Translations under genes and position numbers: made by a program
Notes under the pieces: model-generated
What the model was told of the DNA's origin: nothing
Database searches by the model: none
Seen by the model: only the letters and a program-made list of their open reading frames with translations
Part shown: piece by piece, positions 27,070 through 36,319 of the stretch
How positions within the stretch are numbered: the stretch's first letter is position 1
Layout: each line of letters opens with the position of its first letter
From: Aliidiomarina soli
GTDB taxonomy: Bacteria > Pseudomonadota > Gammaproteobacteria > Enterobacterales > Alteromonadaceae
DNA length: 64,000 bases
Reading direction: 5' to 3'
NCBI RefSeq assembly: GCF_003986975.1
Contig: NZ_PIPO01000003.1
Coordinates: 62,001 to 126,000 of the forward strand

Positions 27070-28872
27070 ATGTGGGCGATACTGCTGGCGCTTGCGGCGG
27101 CGGATATTGAGCGAATTGAGGTGCAGGGCCGGGCGGCGCAGCATGATGCTGTGGTGCTGGATGTAGCATCCGGATATCGCTCAGGTGAGACGATGGCGGA
27201 TATACTGCGCCATGCGCCTGGTTTGCAGGTTCGCCAAACTGGGGGCCCCGGCGGGGCTCTCAGTTTATCGATGCAGGGTAGTGGCAGTAGCCAGGTGCTG
27301 GTATTGCTCGACGGGGTGCCGTTAACCAGCACCACCCTGGGCACCCCATTGCTGCAGTTTCTCGACCCTGCCGAGGTGGCGTCGGTGGAAGTCATATCTG
27401 GCGCGGCGGCTGCCGCTTATGGCAGTGGCGCGATGAGCGGGGTGGTGCATATCCGTACCCGCGCTGATGGCGACAATGTTATCGCAGCAAGTCAGCTCAG
27501 GGGCGACGGCGACACCGCCGGTGGTCACGGGTATCTGCGTCTGTCACAGCAACTGGGGCGCAGTCAGTTCGCGGTCAGCGCCGCGTTGCGTGACGAGCGT
27601 TACGCTCTGCCGCGGCGTAGTCCGCCGCTTGTAGGGGCGTCATCGGAGCGGAGCACGGTAGCCGACTACCAGGCTGGGACTTATAGCATTAACTTTGAGC
27701 GTTTGCTGAACAGTGGCAATGGGTTACATGTTCGCCACCAGCGCCAGTATACCGACGCGGACTATCAGCAGGACTGTGTCGATGCAGTCACCTTTGCCCC
27801 GCTTAGATGCCAGCCATGGCTCGACAACGAGCAGTCATTGACCCAGGTTGAGCATGTCCGTGAGCAGGGCAAGCGTCAACAACGTTTGAGCCTGTCACAC
27901 TTCACTGATCAAGCAATCAGCAGAGATCATCTAAGCTCAGCAGCAGGCTGGTCCGGTGCGGGCGATCTCTTTTCCACTAAACGCTGGCGCGCGGCCTACC
28001 TGACTGAGTTGGAAACCACGACTGGAAGCACAATTAGCAGAGGGTTTGAATGGCAGCGCGAGCGGGTGCAGAGCAATGTAGTGGACTACCAGCGCAGCCA
28101 GCGTTCCCGACTGGCATTGTTTAGTCAATGGCAAAGTAGCCAAGGCTCTGGCTTTGCCTGGCGGGTTGAACGAATGGGATCAGGGAGCTGGGTGGTAAGT
28201 GCTCAGGCAAAGGTAAAAGCCCAGCTTACGCCGCATTGGAGCGGTGCCGTTGCGCTGGCCAACGGCTACCGCGAACCAGGTTTTAATGACCTTTACTGGC
28301 CAGGTGCCGGTAATCCGGATTTAGCGCGTGAAAAAAGTCAGTCGGTTCAGGTCACCCTGAAAACCAGGGTCACGCAAGGGATTCAGTTTCGCCTGCAACC
28401 CTTTTATCAACGTTGGCGCCGTTTAATTGCCTGGGCACCGGGGGACAACGGATTGTGGGCGCCACAGAACATTGACCGGGCCAGCAGCCGCGGCGTAACC
28501 GCGGCGGGTGACTGGCAACTGAGTGAGTCGGTGTCGCTGCAAGGACATTTAACCTGGCAGCGGGCACGTGACGATGACAGCAACCAGCGATTAGCCTACC
28601 GCGCAGGTCAGCATGCTCAGCTTCGCCTTACTCAGCAAGGGCAGCGGCTGCGCTGGTCGCTCAGCGGGCATGGCCGCAACCGCTTGTATACCAGCGAGGG
28701 AGAGGCCTTGCCAGGATACCTCAGCCTCGATGCCGAGCTGGGCTGGCTGCTGAGACCGGACGCTGAGCTTAGCCTGCGCGCGAGTAACCTGAGCAACCAG
28801 CGTTATGCGGAACGACGCGACTGGTTTGAACCCGGTCGTCAGCTGCGTTTAGGTTTTACCTGGCGCTATTAA
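27070..28872 (+). CDS. btuB: TonB-dependent vitamin B12-type receptor, BtuB-like
   Basis: Outer-membrane beta-barrel receptor of 600 residues, a typical BtuB length. The plug domain (about 15-140) includes GETMADILRHAPGLQVRQTGG, QVLVLLDGVPL and EVISGAAAAAYGSGAMSGVVHIRTR. The barrel ends in LRLGFTWRY with a terminal aromatic. A TonB-box-like IERIEVQG lies at the extreme N-terminus. The signal peptide is odd: only about ten hydrophobic residues (MWAILLALAAA) without a basic n-region. The start lies 11 bases after the ettA stop, so the gene is probably transcribed with ettA. Proximity to btuF-btuC-btuD supports cobalamin or a related corrinoid as substrate. No B12 riboswitch is visible. Confidence 0.85.
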   Translation: MWAILLALAAADIERIEVQGRAAQHDAVVLDVASGYRSGETMADILRHAPGLQVRQTGGPGGALSLSMQGSGSSQVLVLLDGVPLTSTTLGTPLLQFLDPAEVASVEVISGAAAAAYGSGAMSGVVHIRTRADGDNVIAASQLRGDGDTAGGHGYLRLSQQLGRSQFAVSAALRDERYALPRRSPPLVGASSERSTVADYQAGTYSINFERLLNSGNGLHVRHQRQYTDADYQQDCVDAVTFAPLRCQPWLDNEQSLTQVEHVREQGKRQQRLSLSHFTDQAISRDHLSSAAGWSGAGDLFSTKRWRAAYLTELETTTGSTISRGFEWQRERVQSNVVDYQRSQRSRLALFSQWQSSQGSGFAWRVERMGSGSWVVSAQAKVKAQLTPHWSGAVALANGYREPGFNDLYWPGAGNPDLAREKSQSVQVTLKTRVTQGIQFRLQPFYQRWRRLIAWAPGDNGLWAPQNIDRASSRGVTAAGDWQLSESVSLQGHLTWQRARDDDSNQRLAYRAGQHAQLRLTQQGQRLRWSLSGHGRNRLYTSEGEALPGYLSLDAELGWLLRPDAELSLRASNLSNQRYAERRDWFEPGRQLRLGFTWRY

Positions 28873-28882
28873 CCGCTATAAT
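28855..28882 (+). promoter_or_regulatory. Predicted sigma-70 promoter of glyA
   Basis: A perfect -10 box TATAAT (28877-28882) lies 16 bases after a partial -35 TTTACC (28855-28860), inside the last codons of btuB and just after them. This gives glyA a leader of about 65 bases. Confidence 0.55.
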
Positions 28883-28953
28883 GCTCGCCTGTTCATTTAG
28901 CTTACGCGGTTTCGCCTAAGGCGCAGCCGCTCCCAATGCAGCCAGGAGTAACC

Positions 28954-30210
28954 ATGTTAAGCCGTGATTTGAATATTGCTGATTTTGATGCCGAGTTATG
29001 GGACGCCATGCAGGCTGAGGAAAAACGTCAGGAAGAGCATATCGAACTGATTGCCTCAGAAAACTATACCAGCCCTCGTGTGCTTGAAGCCCAAGGCTCT
29101 CAGCTAACCAACAAATATGCGGAAGGGTATCCGGGCAAACGCTATTATGGCGGCTGTGAATTTGTTGATATCGCTGAAAACCTGGCAATTGAACGTGCGA
29201 AAGAGCTGTTTGGCGCAACCTATGCCAACGTGCAGCCGCATGCGGGATCGCAGGCGAATGCCGCCGCCTTTATGGCATTGTTGAACGCAGGCGATACCGT
29301 ATTAGGTATGAGCCTGGATCACGGCGGGCACCTGACGCATGGGTCGCATGTAAACTTTTCTGGTAAAACCTATAATGCTGTTCAGTACGGGCTGCATCCT
29401 GAGAGCGGTGATATTCACTACGAACAGGTGGCAGAGCTGGCGCGTGAGCACAAGCCAAAAATGATTATTGCTGGTTTCTCGGCTTTCTCAGGCGTGATCG
29501 ACTGGCAGAAGTTCCGCGATATCGCAGACGAAGTAGGTGCTTACCTGTTGGTTGATATGGCGCACGTGGCGGGTCTGGTAGCCGCTGGTCTGTATCCGAA
29601 TCCGGTGCCTATTGCCGATGTAGTGACCACAACGACCCATAAAACACTGGCCGGCCCACGTAGTGGTCTGATCCTGTCTGGCAAAGATGATCCGGATCTG
29701 CATAAAAAGCTTAACAGCTCAGTGTTCCCGGGGAATCAGGGCGGCCCGCTGATGCACGTGATTGCGGCTAAAGCGGTGGCATTCAAAGAAGCATTGCAAC
29801 CTGAATTTAAGGCCTACCAGCAGCAAGTACTGGATAACGCCAATGCGATGGTTGAAGTTCTTCAGCAGCGCGGCTATAAAATTGTTTCAGGTGGCACTAA
29901 AAACCACCTGTTCCTGGTTGATTTAATTGATAAAGATATCTCAGGTAAAGACGCTGATGCTGCGCTTGGACGCGCCTTCATTACCGTGAATAAAAACTCG
30001 GTGCCAAATGACCCGCGTTCACCTTTTGTGACCTCAGGCCTGCGCCTGGGTACGCCAGCCATAACCCGTCGTGGCTTCAAGGTTGATGAGGCTAAGCAGG
30101 TAGCGAGCTGGATCTGTGATGTACTCGACAACCTGGGTGACGATTCGGTCGAAAACAACGTGCGCGAGCAGGTCAAAGCACTGTGCGCTAAGTTTCCGGT
30201 CTACGGGTAA
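28954..30210 (+). CDS. glyA: Serine hydroxymethyltransferase
   Basis: PLP enzyme that interconverts serine plus tetrahydrofolate with glycine plus 5,10-methylene-THF, the main source of one-carbon units. The 418-residue protein has the family opening, [34 protein letters not shown], and the PLP site [13 protein letters not shown] with Lys230 forming the Schiff base. The start at 28954 is set by AGGAG 5 bases upstream; six upstream codons are dropped. It is monocistronic: own promoter before it and a hairpin after. It is functionally close to nrdR-ribD and to the folate enzymes at 7.5-8.4 kb, but not in an operon with them. Confidence 0.97.
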   Translation: MLSRDLNIADFDAELWDAMQAEEKRQEEHIELIASENYTSPRVLEAQGSQLTNKYAEGYPGKRYYGGCEFVDIAENLAIERAKELFGATYANVQPHAGSQANAAAFMALLNAGDTVLGMSLDHGGHLTHGSHVNFSGKTYNAVQYGLHPESGDIHYEQVAELAREHKPKMIIAGFSAFSGVIDWQKFRDIADEVGAYLLVDMAHVAGLVAAGLYPNPVPIADVVTTTTHKTLAGPRSGLILSGKDDPDLHKKLNSSVFPGNQGGPLMHVIAAKAVAFKEALQPEFKAYQQQVLDNANAMVEVLQQRGYKIVSGGTKNHLFLVDLIDKDISGKDADAALGRAFITVNKNSVPNDPRSPFVTSGLRLGTPAITRRGFKVDEAKQVASWICDVLDNLGDDSVENNVREQVKALCAKFPVYG

Positions 30211-30217
30211 ATACCAT

Positions 30218-30243
30218 CGGGCAGGCGTTGCCTGCCCGTCTTA
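30218..30243 (+). terminator. Hairpin after glyA
   Basis: Perfect 9-bp arms (cgggcaggc / gcctgcccg) with a 3-base loop begin 8 bases after the glyA stop. The following T-run is weak (tctta), so termination may be partial. Confidence 0.6.
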
Positions 30244-30267
30244 CATACAGGTTCTTACATACAGGTA
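30240..30267 (+). repeat. 14-base tandem repeat before nrdR
   Basis: Two adjacent copies of cttacatacaggt, with a final t or a, fill the space between the glyA hairpin and the nrdR start. It could be a recent slippage duplication in the nrdR 5' region. I do not recognise it as a known operator. Confidence 0.8.
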
Positions 30268-30280
30268 ATGAAAGCAGCAC

Positions 30281-30730
30281 ATGCACTGTCCATTTTGTAA
30301 CACGCAGGATACTAAAGTCATTGACTCCCGGTTAGTGGGCGACGGTATGTCGGTTCGCCGACGCCGCGAGTGCAATGCCTGCAAAGAGCGTTTCACGACC
30401 TTTGAAAGTGCTGAGCTTATCATGCCGCGGGTGATCAAAAGCGATGGAGCCCGCGAGCCGTTTAACGAAGAAAAGTTGCGTAATGGTTTGCTCCGTTCGC
30501 TGGAAAAGCGTCCGGTTAGTCTGGAGGCAATGGAGCAACTGATCAGCCGCGTTAAGTCCGGTCTGCGTGCAACCGGTGAGCGTGAAATCAGCAGCAATGT
30601 GATTGGCAATCTGGTTATGGAGCAACTGAAAACGCTGGATAAAGTCGCCTATATTCGTTTTGCGTCTGTGTATCGCTCGTTTGAGGATATCCGTGAGTTT
30701 GGCGAGGAGATCGCCCGCCTCGATGACTGA
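30281..30730 (+). CDS. nrdR: Transcriptional repressor NrdR
   Basis: Zinc- and nucleotide-binding repressor of ribonucleotide reductase genes, 149 residues. The N-terminal zinc ribbon is complete (MHCPFC and CNACKERF, Cys pairs near 3-6 and 31-34) with [17 protein letters not shown] between, followed by an ATP-cone ([22 protein letters not shown]) to the end. It overlaps ribD by 8 bases. nrdR-ribD is a conserved pair in proteobacteria. Confidence 0.96.
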   Translation: MHCPFCNTQDTKVIDSRLVGDGMSVRRRRECNACKERFTTFESAELIMPRVIKSDGAREPFNEEKLRNGLLRSLEKRPVSLEAMEQLISRVKSGLRATGEREISSNVIGNLVMEQLKTLDKVAYIRFASVYRSFEDIREFGEEIARLDD

Positions 30731-31919
30731 GACAGCTGCCGAATTCTCACCCTTTGACTATTCCTGTATGCAGGAAGCGCTGCGGCTGGCCGCCCTTGGC
30801 CGCTTTACCACCTCGCCCAATCCCAATGTCGGCTGTGTTGTTGCTACAAAGAGTGCGACCAAAAGTGCGACAAAACACAGTAACGAAAGCGTGAATGCCA
30901 GTGAACACATACTGGGCCGAGGCTTTCATGCTCAGGCCGGCACTCCCCATGCAGAGGTCCACGCCCTGGCCCAAGCTGGCTCCAAAGCTGCAGGAAGCAC
31001 AGCCTATGTCACCTTAGAACCCTGCAGTCACTACGGGCGCACACCGCCCTGTGCTGATGCCTTGATCAAAGCGGGAGTCGCGCGGGTTGTGGTCGCGATG
31101 GAAGACCCCTATCACCAGGTCGCTGGAAGCGGTATTCAGCGTTTACGGGAAGCGGGCATTGCCGTCGATGTAGGCCTGATGCAGGCTGAAGCGCGCGAAT
31201 TGAATTTAGGTTTTATTAAGCGCGCAGAGCAGGGCTTGCCTTACGTGCGGGTCAAGCTGGCCGCCTCGGTAGACGGACGTACCGCGCTTAGTAACGGCCA
31301 GAGCCAGTGGATCACCGGCGTGGCAGCACGGCAGGATGTACAACTGGGCCGGGCGTTAAGCTCGGCAGTGTTAACCGGCGCGGGAACAGTGCTGGCCGAT
31401 GACCCGTTATTAAACGTGCGTCTGACCCGGGCCGAGTATCCCGCCGAGCTTAGTGACGATATAGACGTACGTCAGCCGGTGAGGATTGTAGTCGACAACA
31501 GCGGTGCTATCGGAGACTCGTTAAAGCTCTGGTCAGTAGCCAGTCCGGTCTGGCTGGCTCGCCCACAGGGTGCAACGCACACGGTATTGCCAGCTCATGG
31601 CGAGGTGCTGAGTGTCGAAGGCGATACAGAAAGCAACGCGTCACGTATAGATCTAACCGCGCTTATGAAGACGCTTGCTCAACGCGATATAAATGACGTT
31701 TGGGTGGAAGCGGGTGCGCGATTGAGTGGTGCGTTACTGCAACAAGGCCTGGTGGATGAACTGATCGTCTACCAGGCACCGAAATTAATGGGCCCGGATG
31801 CAAAGGGCCTGATAGACCTTCCTGTTTTTACCCGGATGACGGATTTGCCGGAATGGCGATTCCACTCGGTGCAGCAGGTAGGCGAAGACATCAAGCTGGT
31901 GCTGCGCCCACGTAAGTGA
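30723..31919 (+). CDS. ribD: Riboflavin biosynthesis deaminase/reductase RibD
   Basis: Bifunctional enzyme performing the second and third steps after GTP cyclohydrolase in riboflavin synthesis. The N-terminal deaminase carries [10 protein letters not shown] and [18 protein letters not shown] (zinc His and two Cys). The C-terminal reductase begins near residue 165 with [16 protein letters not shown] and includes [16 protein letters not shown]. Compared with the usual NPNVGCVI-turn, the deaminase has about 20 extra residues containing a KSATKSATK repeat (near 45-65). The start overlaps nrdR (ATGACTGA). Genes ribE, ribH and nusB that normally follow are missing here; ribBA comes next after 63 bases. 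Confidence 0.94.
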   Translation: MTETAAEFSPFDYSCMQEALRLAALGRFTTSPNPNVGCVVATKSATKSATKHSNESVNASEHILGRGFHAQAGTPHAEVHALAQAGSKAAGSTAYVTLEPCSHYGRTPPCADALIKAGVARVVVAMEDPYHQVAGSGIQRLREAGIAVDVGLMQAEARELNLGFIKRAEQGLPYVRVKLAASVDGRTALSNGQSQWITGVAARQDVQLGRALSSAVLTGAGTVLADDPLLNVRLTRAEYPAELSDDIDVRQPVRIVVDNSGAIGDSLKLWSVASPVWLARPQGATHTVLPAHGEVLSVEGDTESNASRIDLTALMKTLAQRDINDVWVEAGARLSGALLQQGLVDELIVYQAPKLMGPDAKGLIDLPVFTRMTDLPEWRFHSVQQVGEDIKLVLRPRK

Positions 31920-31942
31920 GCCACTTGGCAACCATAGCAACG

Positions 31943-31962
31943 GGCAGGCGACTTAGCCTGCC
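31943..31962 (+). other. Small hairpin between ribD and ribBA
   Basis: Arms ggcaggc and gcctgcc (7 bp, 6-base loop) resemble the core of the glyA hairpin. No T-run follows. It may attenuate or stabilise the ribD-ribBA transcript. An FMN riboswitch is not present in this 63-base gap. Confidence 0.4.
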
Positions 31963-31982
31963 GACAAACTGACAGGTAAATT

Positions 31983-33101
31983 ATGAGCACACTGAACACG
32001 ACAGAAGAAATCATTGCTGACATTCAAGCCGGCAAGATGGTGATTTTGATGGACGATGAAGACCGGGAAAACGAAGGCGACCTGATTATGGCCGCCGAAT
32101 GCGTTAACCCGGATGCGATTAATTTTATGGCCCGTTATGGGCGTGGTTTGATTTGCCTGACGTTGTCTGAACAACGTTGCCAGCAATTGCGCTTACCGCT
32201 CATGGTGAATCAAAATAACGCGCCTTATGCGACCAATTTTACCGTCTCGATTGAAGCGGCCGAAGGGGTTACCACCGGCATTTCTGCAGCTGACCGCGCA
32301 CGTACTGTGCAGGCGGCGGTTGCAAAAGACGCGCAACCAAGTGATCTGGTGATGCCAGGTCATATCTTCCCGCTTAAGGCAAAAGATGGTGGTGTGCTGA
32401 ACCGTGCCGGGCATACCGAAGCAGGCTGCGATCTGGCTCGCCTGGCGGGCTTTGAACCGGCCGCTGTGATTGTTGAGATACTTAAAGAAGACGGCAGCAT
32501 GGCCCGTCGTCCGGATCTTGAAATTTTCGCCAAAGAACATGGTATCAAGATAGGTACCATCGCTGATTTAATCGAATACCGTTCGATTAAAGAACGCACC
32601 GTCGAACGTGTTGGCGAGTGTAAGTTACCGACCGCCTATGGCGACTTTGACTTGGTTACATACCAGGACACCGTGGATGGTCAGGTCCATTTTGCATTGC
32701 GTAGTGGTGAAGTAAAAGCGGATGAGCCGGTTCTGGTGCGTGTCCACCTGCAGGATACCTTTAATGATTTACTGGCCACTGAACGCGCTACACGGCGCAG
32801 CTGGCCGTTGTACCGGGCGATGCGTAAAATCGCCGACGAAGGTGGGGTACTGGTCTTGTTGGGTCGGCAGCAAACGCCACTTGATCTGATTGAACAGGTT
32901 CGCCATTTTGAACGCGAAGACAAAGGTGAACCTAAGCCAAGTGCAATGCTTAGCCAGCAGTCGCGTAATGTCGGGGTAGGGTCACAGATCCTGGCGGACA
33001 TGGGTGTGCATAAAATGCGTCTGCTGAGCTCGCCGAAACGTTATTCAGCGCTCTCTGGTTTTGGCCTTGAAGTGACTGAGTTCATTGAAGATCAGCATTA
33101 A
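31983..33101 (+). CDS. ribBA: 3,4-dihydroxy-2-butanone-4-phosphate synthase with degenerate RibA domain (RibBX type)
   Basis: The N-terminal RibB domain (about 1-205) makes the four-carbon riboflavin precursor from ribulose-5-phosphate. It shows [11 protein letters not shown] (near 23-33), [10 protein letters not shown] and [14 protein letters not shown]. The C-terminal part (about 215-372) aligns with GTP cyclohydrolase II, but the zinc-binding Cys region has become [18 protein letters not shown] and no cysteine occurs after about residue 215. GTP cyclohydrolase activity is therefore unlikely, and the protein belongs to the RibBX-type group; a separate ribA gene should exist elsewhere. Its last 4 bases overlap the end of convergent panE. 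Confidence 0.92.
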   Translation: MSTLNTTEEIIADIQAGKMVILMDDEDRENEGDLIMAAECVNPDAINFMARYGRGLICLTLSEQRCQQLRLPLMVNQNNAPYATNFTVSIEAAEGVTTGISAADRARTVQAAVAKDAQPSDLVMPGHIFPLKAKDGGVLNRAGHTEAGCDLARLAGFEPAAVIVEILKEDGSMARRPDLEIFAKEHGIKIGTIADLIEYRSIKERTVERVGECKLPTAYGDFDLVTYQDTVDGQVHFALRSGEVKADEPVLVRVHLQDTFNDLLATERATRRSWPLYRAMRKIADEGGVLVLLGRQQTPLDLIEQVRHFEREDKGEPKPSAMLSQQSRNVGVGSQILADMGVHKMRLLSSPKRYSALSGFGLEVTEFIEDQH

Positions 33102-34033
33102 ACCTGCAGCGCTTTGATAGCACTATATAAACGCTGATTGACTGGGGTAGGAATGCCATAGGCTGCGCCCAACTGAACGATGTACCCGTTGAGGTAGTCG
33201 ATTTCAGTTGGGTTGCCCTGCTTCAGGTCTTGTAACATCGAACAGGTGTTATTTGCCGTCGCTGTAATTACCGTATAGACCCGCGCCTCAAGCTCGCTCG
33301 CAATCAGGCGTCCCTGACCAAGCACAACCTCAGCAACTGCGGCCACCTCCGCGCAAATCGCCTGAATCTCTGCATTATATTGACTGTCTTGTAATACCTG
33401 ATTGCTACTTCCAGCGAGGCTCGCCAGTGGGTTGATGGCGCAGTTGATGGCTAGTTTTTGCCACCGTTGCACCAGGATATCCGGCTCCCAGTTTAATGGT
33501 GGCAACGCATTGGCGAGTGGGGTAAACCATGCTGGCGGAGCCGCACAGGCATTATCTGCAGCGGTTTGGCGCGGGCCAATCACAGATTCCCCCTGACCGG
33601 CATGCACCGTGTGTCTGGGGCTTTTGCGCCAGGCACCCTGGGTAGTCACCAAATCGTAAAGTGGCCATTCCGGGTGACGCTGTACCAACGCGTCGGCGGC
33701 GCCCAAACCATTGTGGCTAAGGATAATCGCATTGGGTTTGGCGTTACCTTGCGCTAAAACATCAGCCAACTGCTGCAGAACAGCGTCCAGTTGCCAGGCC
33801 TTGACCATGATAAGTAGCTGCGCACCATCAAGCCTGGAGGTATCCAGCTGACCCCAGGGAATTGCCGCGATCCGCTGATGTTGCTGCTCGCTGTTTGTTT
33901 CGAGAACAAAGTCCTCCTCCGATGACGCCGTGTTGGCATTCCGCGTAATAAGGCTTACGCTTTTATCGTTTGCGTGCAGGTGGTGTGCCCACAGGCTGGC
34001 CAGTGCACCATGACCGACGATGAGCCAGTTCAT
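33098..34033 (-). CDS. panE: 2-dehydropantoate 2-reductase family protein
   Basis: NADPH-dependent reductase of the ApbA/PanE family, 311 residues, that would reduce ketopantoate to pantoate for coenzyme A. The Rossmann motif [15 protein letters not shown] (near 4-18) is of the family type, and the C-terminal domain (about 175-305) keeps the central Lys in [16 protein letters not shown] and the [20 protein letters not shown] segment. The family is broad, so a different 2-oxo acid substrate is possible. Its start overlaps the ampG stop (ATGA-type), so ampG and panE are coupled in an operon. Confidence 0.85.
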   Translation of the reverse strand: MNWLIVGHGALASLWAHHLHANDKSVSLITRNANTASSEEDFVLETNSEQQHQRIAAIPWGQLDTSRLDGAQLLIMVKAWQLDAVLQQLADVLAQGNAKPNAIILSHNGLGAADALVQRHPEWPLYDLVTTQGAWRKSPRHTVHAGQGESVIGPRQTAADNACAAPPAWFTPLANALPPLNWEPDILVQRWQKLAINCAINPLASLAGSSNQVLQDSQYNAEIQAICAEVAAVAEVVLGQGRLIASELEARVYTVITATANNTCSMLQDLKQGNPTEIDYLNGYIVQLGAAYGIPTPVNQRLYSAIKALQV

Positions 34034-35688
34034 TGCTCGTTCCTTTTCGCCGCCGCTGCTTCGTCACGTTCAAAGTCTGCAGTTGCCTGGCGCTGATTGT
34101 TCTCGTTTTCTAGGGCATAGATTCGATGGCGGATGGTCCACAGCAATAACAGACTAGGAATAACCATCACAGTGGTCAACAGGAAGAAAAGGGCCCAGTT
34201 GCCGTCAAGCCAGTCGACCATGGCACCACTGTATGTCCCAAGCAGAGTGCGACCCAATGTACCGAGGGACGCCATTAACGCATACTGAGTGGCGGTAAAG
34301 GCGCGGTTGGCGAGCAGGCTAATAAAAGCGACGAAAGCGACTGTCGACCAGGCCGAGGTAAACCCGTCGGAGATGACCGCGATGACGAACAGTGATTTAT
34401 CAGGCCCGACCACGGCAAGACCGGCAAATAACAGGTTGCTTAAGGCCATGGCGCTGCCGCCAATGATCAGACCTTTGATAATCCCCAGACGCATATTGAC
34501 GTAGCTGCCAATGAGCGCGAATAAAATGGTCACCCACCAGTTCATCAATTTGGAAAAGATCGCGATATCGGTATTGGTAAAGCCAATTTCCTGATAAAAG
34601 ACGATCGACATGCGGCCGAGGAAGGCCTCGCCCACTTTGAACAAGGTAATAAACAACAGCACGGTAAGTGCCATACGTACGCCATTGCGGTTAAAGAACT
34701 CGTAAATGGGTTCGATCATGGTCACCATAATCCAGGCGATCATTCGGTGAGATCGTTTAATGGCGGTGGCGGCTGTGTTGTCAGCTGAATCTGATAATGG
34801 CTCACCAGCTGGCGCTTGCTCTAAATGTAATTGCACCAACAGGCGAATAATCAGGGTCAAGAGTACTAGCTGCCATAACGCCCAGGCGCTAATCGCAGAA
34901 AGAACGCCCGGCAGAAAGTTCCAGGCGAGCAATGCCGAGGTGATAAACACGGCACTTAGCAGGGTCAGCGCTAATGTTTTGCCGGGCCGGGCACGGGCGA
35001 TTCGTTGATATTTGTGCTCGGACTCAAGTTGCAGGGCTCGCCGTGCGGTTTGCGGTTCCCGGGCGAGCCAGACACCCACGGTTAATACCAGCATGAACGC
35101 GGCCATCCCCTGATAGATAAGGGGCCAGTCCCAACCTGGTAAATCCGAGAGAAAAAACGGTATGGCGCCGATGGCGCCATACCCTGTCCACCAGCCGGCG
35201 GTTGCCATGGCAGCAGCAGCGGATTGCACCCGGGCTTCGTTCTCACCGATTGAATCAATACGATAGGCGTCAATGCCTATGTCCTGAGTGGCAGAACAGA
35301 CGGCGATAAAGAGCGCGACCATGGCGGCGTAACGCAGCCCTTCTGCTAAATCCACGCTGGCAAGGTGAAAACAGCCAAAGGCAATCCCCAACTGACAGAG
35401 CAGAATCCAGCTGCGCCGCTGGCCTAACCATTTATGCATGAAGGGCAGGCGAACACGGTCAATTAGTGGTGACCACAGGAAATTGACTGAATAGGCCGCA
35501 AACACAGCACCGAAGTAACCAATACTGGTACGGTTGATGCCGATTTCGTTGAGCCAGGCTGACATGGACGAACCAATCATCAGCCAGGGGTAGCCGCTGG
35601 CTACCCCAAACAAAAAGATAATAAGCAGTCGACGTTGGGTATAAAACGCCAGAGCCTCGCGCCAGCCTTTCGGTTGAGCGGAAATCAT
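34030..35688 (-). CDS. ampG: AmpG-like muropeptide permease
   Basis: Inner-membrane MFS importer that returns anhydromuropeptides to the cytoplasm for cell-wall recycling. It has 552 residues with about 12-14 hydrophobic segments. The N-terminal YTQRRLLIIFLFGVASGYPWLM and IGYFGAVFAAYSVNFLWSPLIDR and the CSATQDIGIDAYRID motif are AmpG hallmarks. E. coli AmpG is 491 residues; the extra length lies in the central loop (residues 200-300) and C-terminal tail. yajG, its conserved neighbour, lies two genes upstream on the same strand with a cyclophilin between, so yajG-ppi-ampG-panE looks like one operon. Confidence 0.9.
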   Translation of the reverse strand: MISAQPKGWREALAFYTQRRLLIIFLFGVASGYPWLMIGSSMSAWLNEIGINRTSIGYFGAVFAAYSVNFLWSPLIDRVRLPFMHKWLGQRRSWILLCQLGIAFGCFHLASVDLAEGLRYAAMVALFIAVCSATQDIGIDAYRIDSIGENEARVQSAAAAMATAGWWTGYGAIGAIPFFLSDLPGWDWPLIYQGMAAFMLVLTVGVWLAREPQTARRALQLESEHKYQRIARARPGKTLALTLLSAVFITSALLAWNFLPGVLSAISAWALWQLVLLTLIIRLLVQLHLEQAPAGEPLSDSADNTAATAIKRSHRMIAWIMVTMIEPIYEFFNRNGVRMALTVLLFITLFKVGEAFLGRMSIVFYQEIGFTNTDIAIFSKLMNWWVTILFALIGSYVNMRLGIIKGLIIGGSAMALSNLLFAGLAVVGPDKSLFVIAVISDGFTSAWSTVAFVAFISLLANRAFTATQYALMASLGTLGRTLLGTYSGAMVDWLDGNWALFFLLTTVMVIPSLLLLWTIRHRIYALENENNQRQATADFERDEAAAAKRNEQ

Positions 35689-35695
35689 GGCGTCC

Positions 35696-36316
35696 TTAAC
35701 GCGATGAACGGGGCAGTAATTCGACCCGTTTTAGCACCAGTGGTTGCACTGGCACGTCTTGATACCCTGTTTCCGTATGGGTGTGGGTTTCTACTGTCGC
35801 TAAGCTGCTGAGTAACTCGTCACTTTCAACAATACGACCGAACACGGCGTAACCCCAGCGGCGCGCGCTTGGATTCAGGCTCTCGTTGTCGGTTACGTTA
35901 AAGTAAAACTGACTCTTAGCTGTGTGTGGACCGCGTTCCCGGGCCATTGCAATCGTACCGAAGTCATTCGTCAGCCCATTGCCAGATTCGTTGAAGATGG
36001 GCTCATCGGTGTCGATGGGTTCGAAGTCAGGTTTGTAGCCACCACCCTGAACCACAAAGTCTGCCACCACCCGGTGGAACTGGGTGTTGTCGTAGGCTCC
36101 AGCGACAACATAGCGCAAAAAGTTATCAACGGTTATTGGCGCGCGCATACGGTTTAGCTCAATCACCATGTCCCCTTGATCAGTCACCATTCTGACCTGA
36201 GGAAAAAGATTATCGGGTTGAATATCCTGGGCCTGAATGCTGGCGCTAAACAACAATGCGCAAGCAAGCATGAGGCGGGATGCCCGGCGAGCCCAGGCGC
36301 TGATTATAGGTTGCAT
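35696..36316 (-). CDS. Exported cyclophilin-type peptidyl-prolyl isomerase
   Basis: Periplasmic cis-trans prolyl isomerase, 206 residues. The N-terminus is a signal peptide (ARRASRL, hydrophobic run, cleavage after IQA). The cyclophilin domain shows FHRVVADFVVQGGG (near 82-95), AMARERGPHTAKSQFYFN (near 126-143) and FGRIV. It is the PpiA class by localisation, with 7 bases to ampG and 3 bases from yajG, so it is in one operon with both. Confidence 0.92.
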   Translation of the reverse strand: MQPIISAWARRASRLMLACALLFSASIQAQDIQPDNLFPQVRMVTDQGDMVIELNRMRAPITVDNFLRYVVAGAYDNTQFHRVVADFVVQGGGYKPDFEPIDTDEPIFNESGNGLTNDFGTIAMARERGPHTAKSQFYFNVTDNESLNPSARRWGYAVFGRIVESDELLSSLATVETHTHTETGYQDVPVQPLVLKRVELLPRSSR

Positions 36317-36319
36317 GGC

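Noticed and set aside
31920-31982. FMN riboswitch before ribBA
   Set aside because: The 63-base gap is too short and lacks the conserved RFN elements; only a small hairpin is present.
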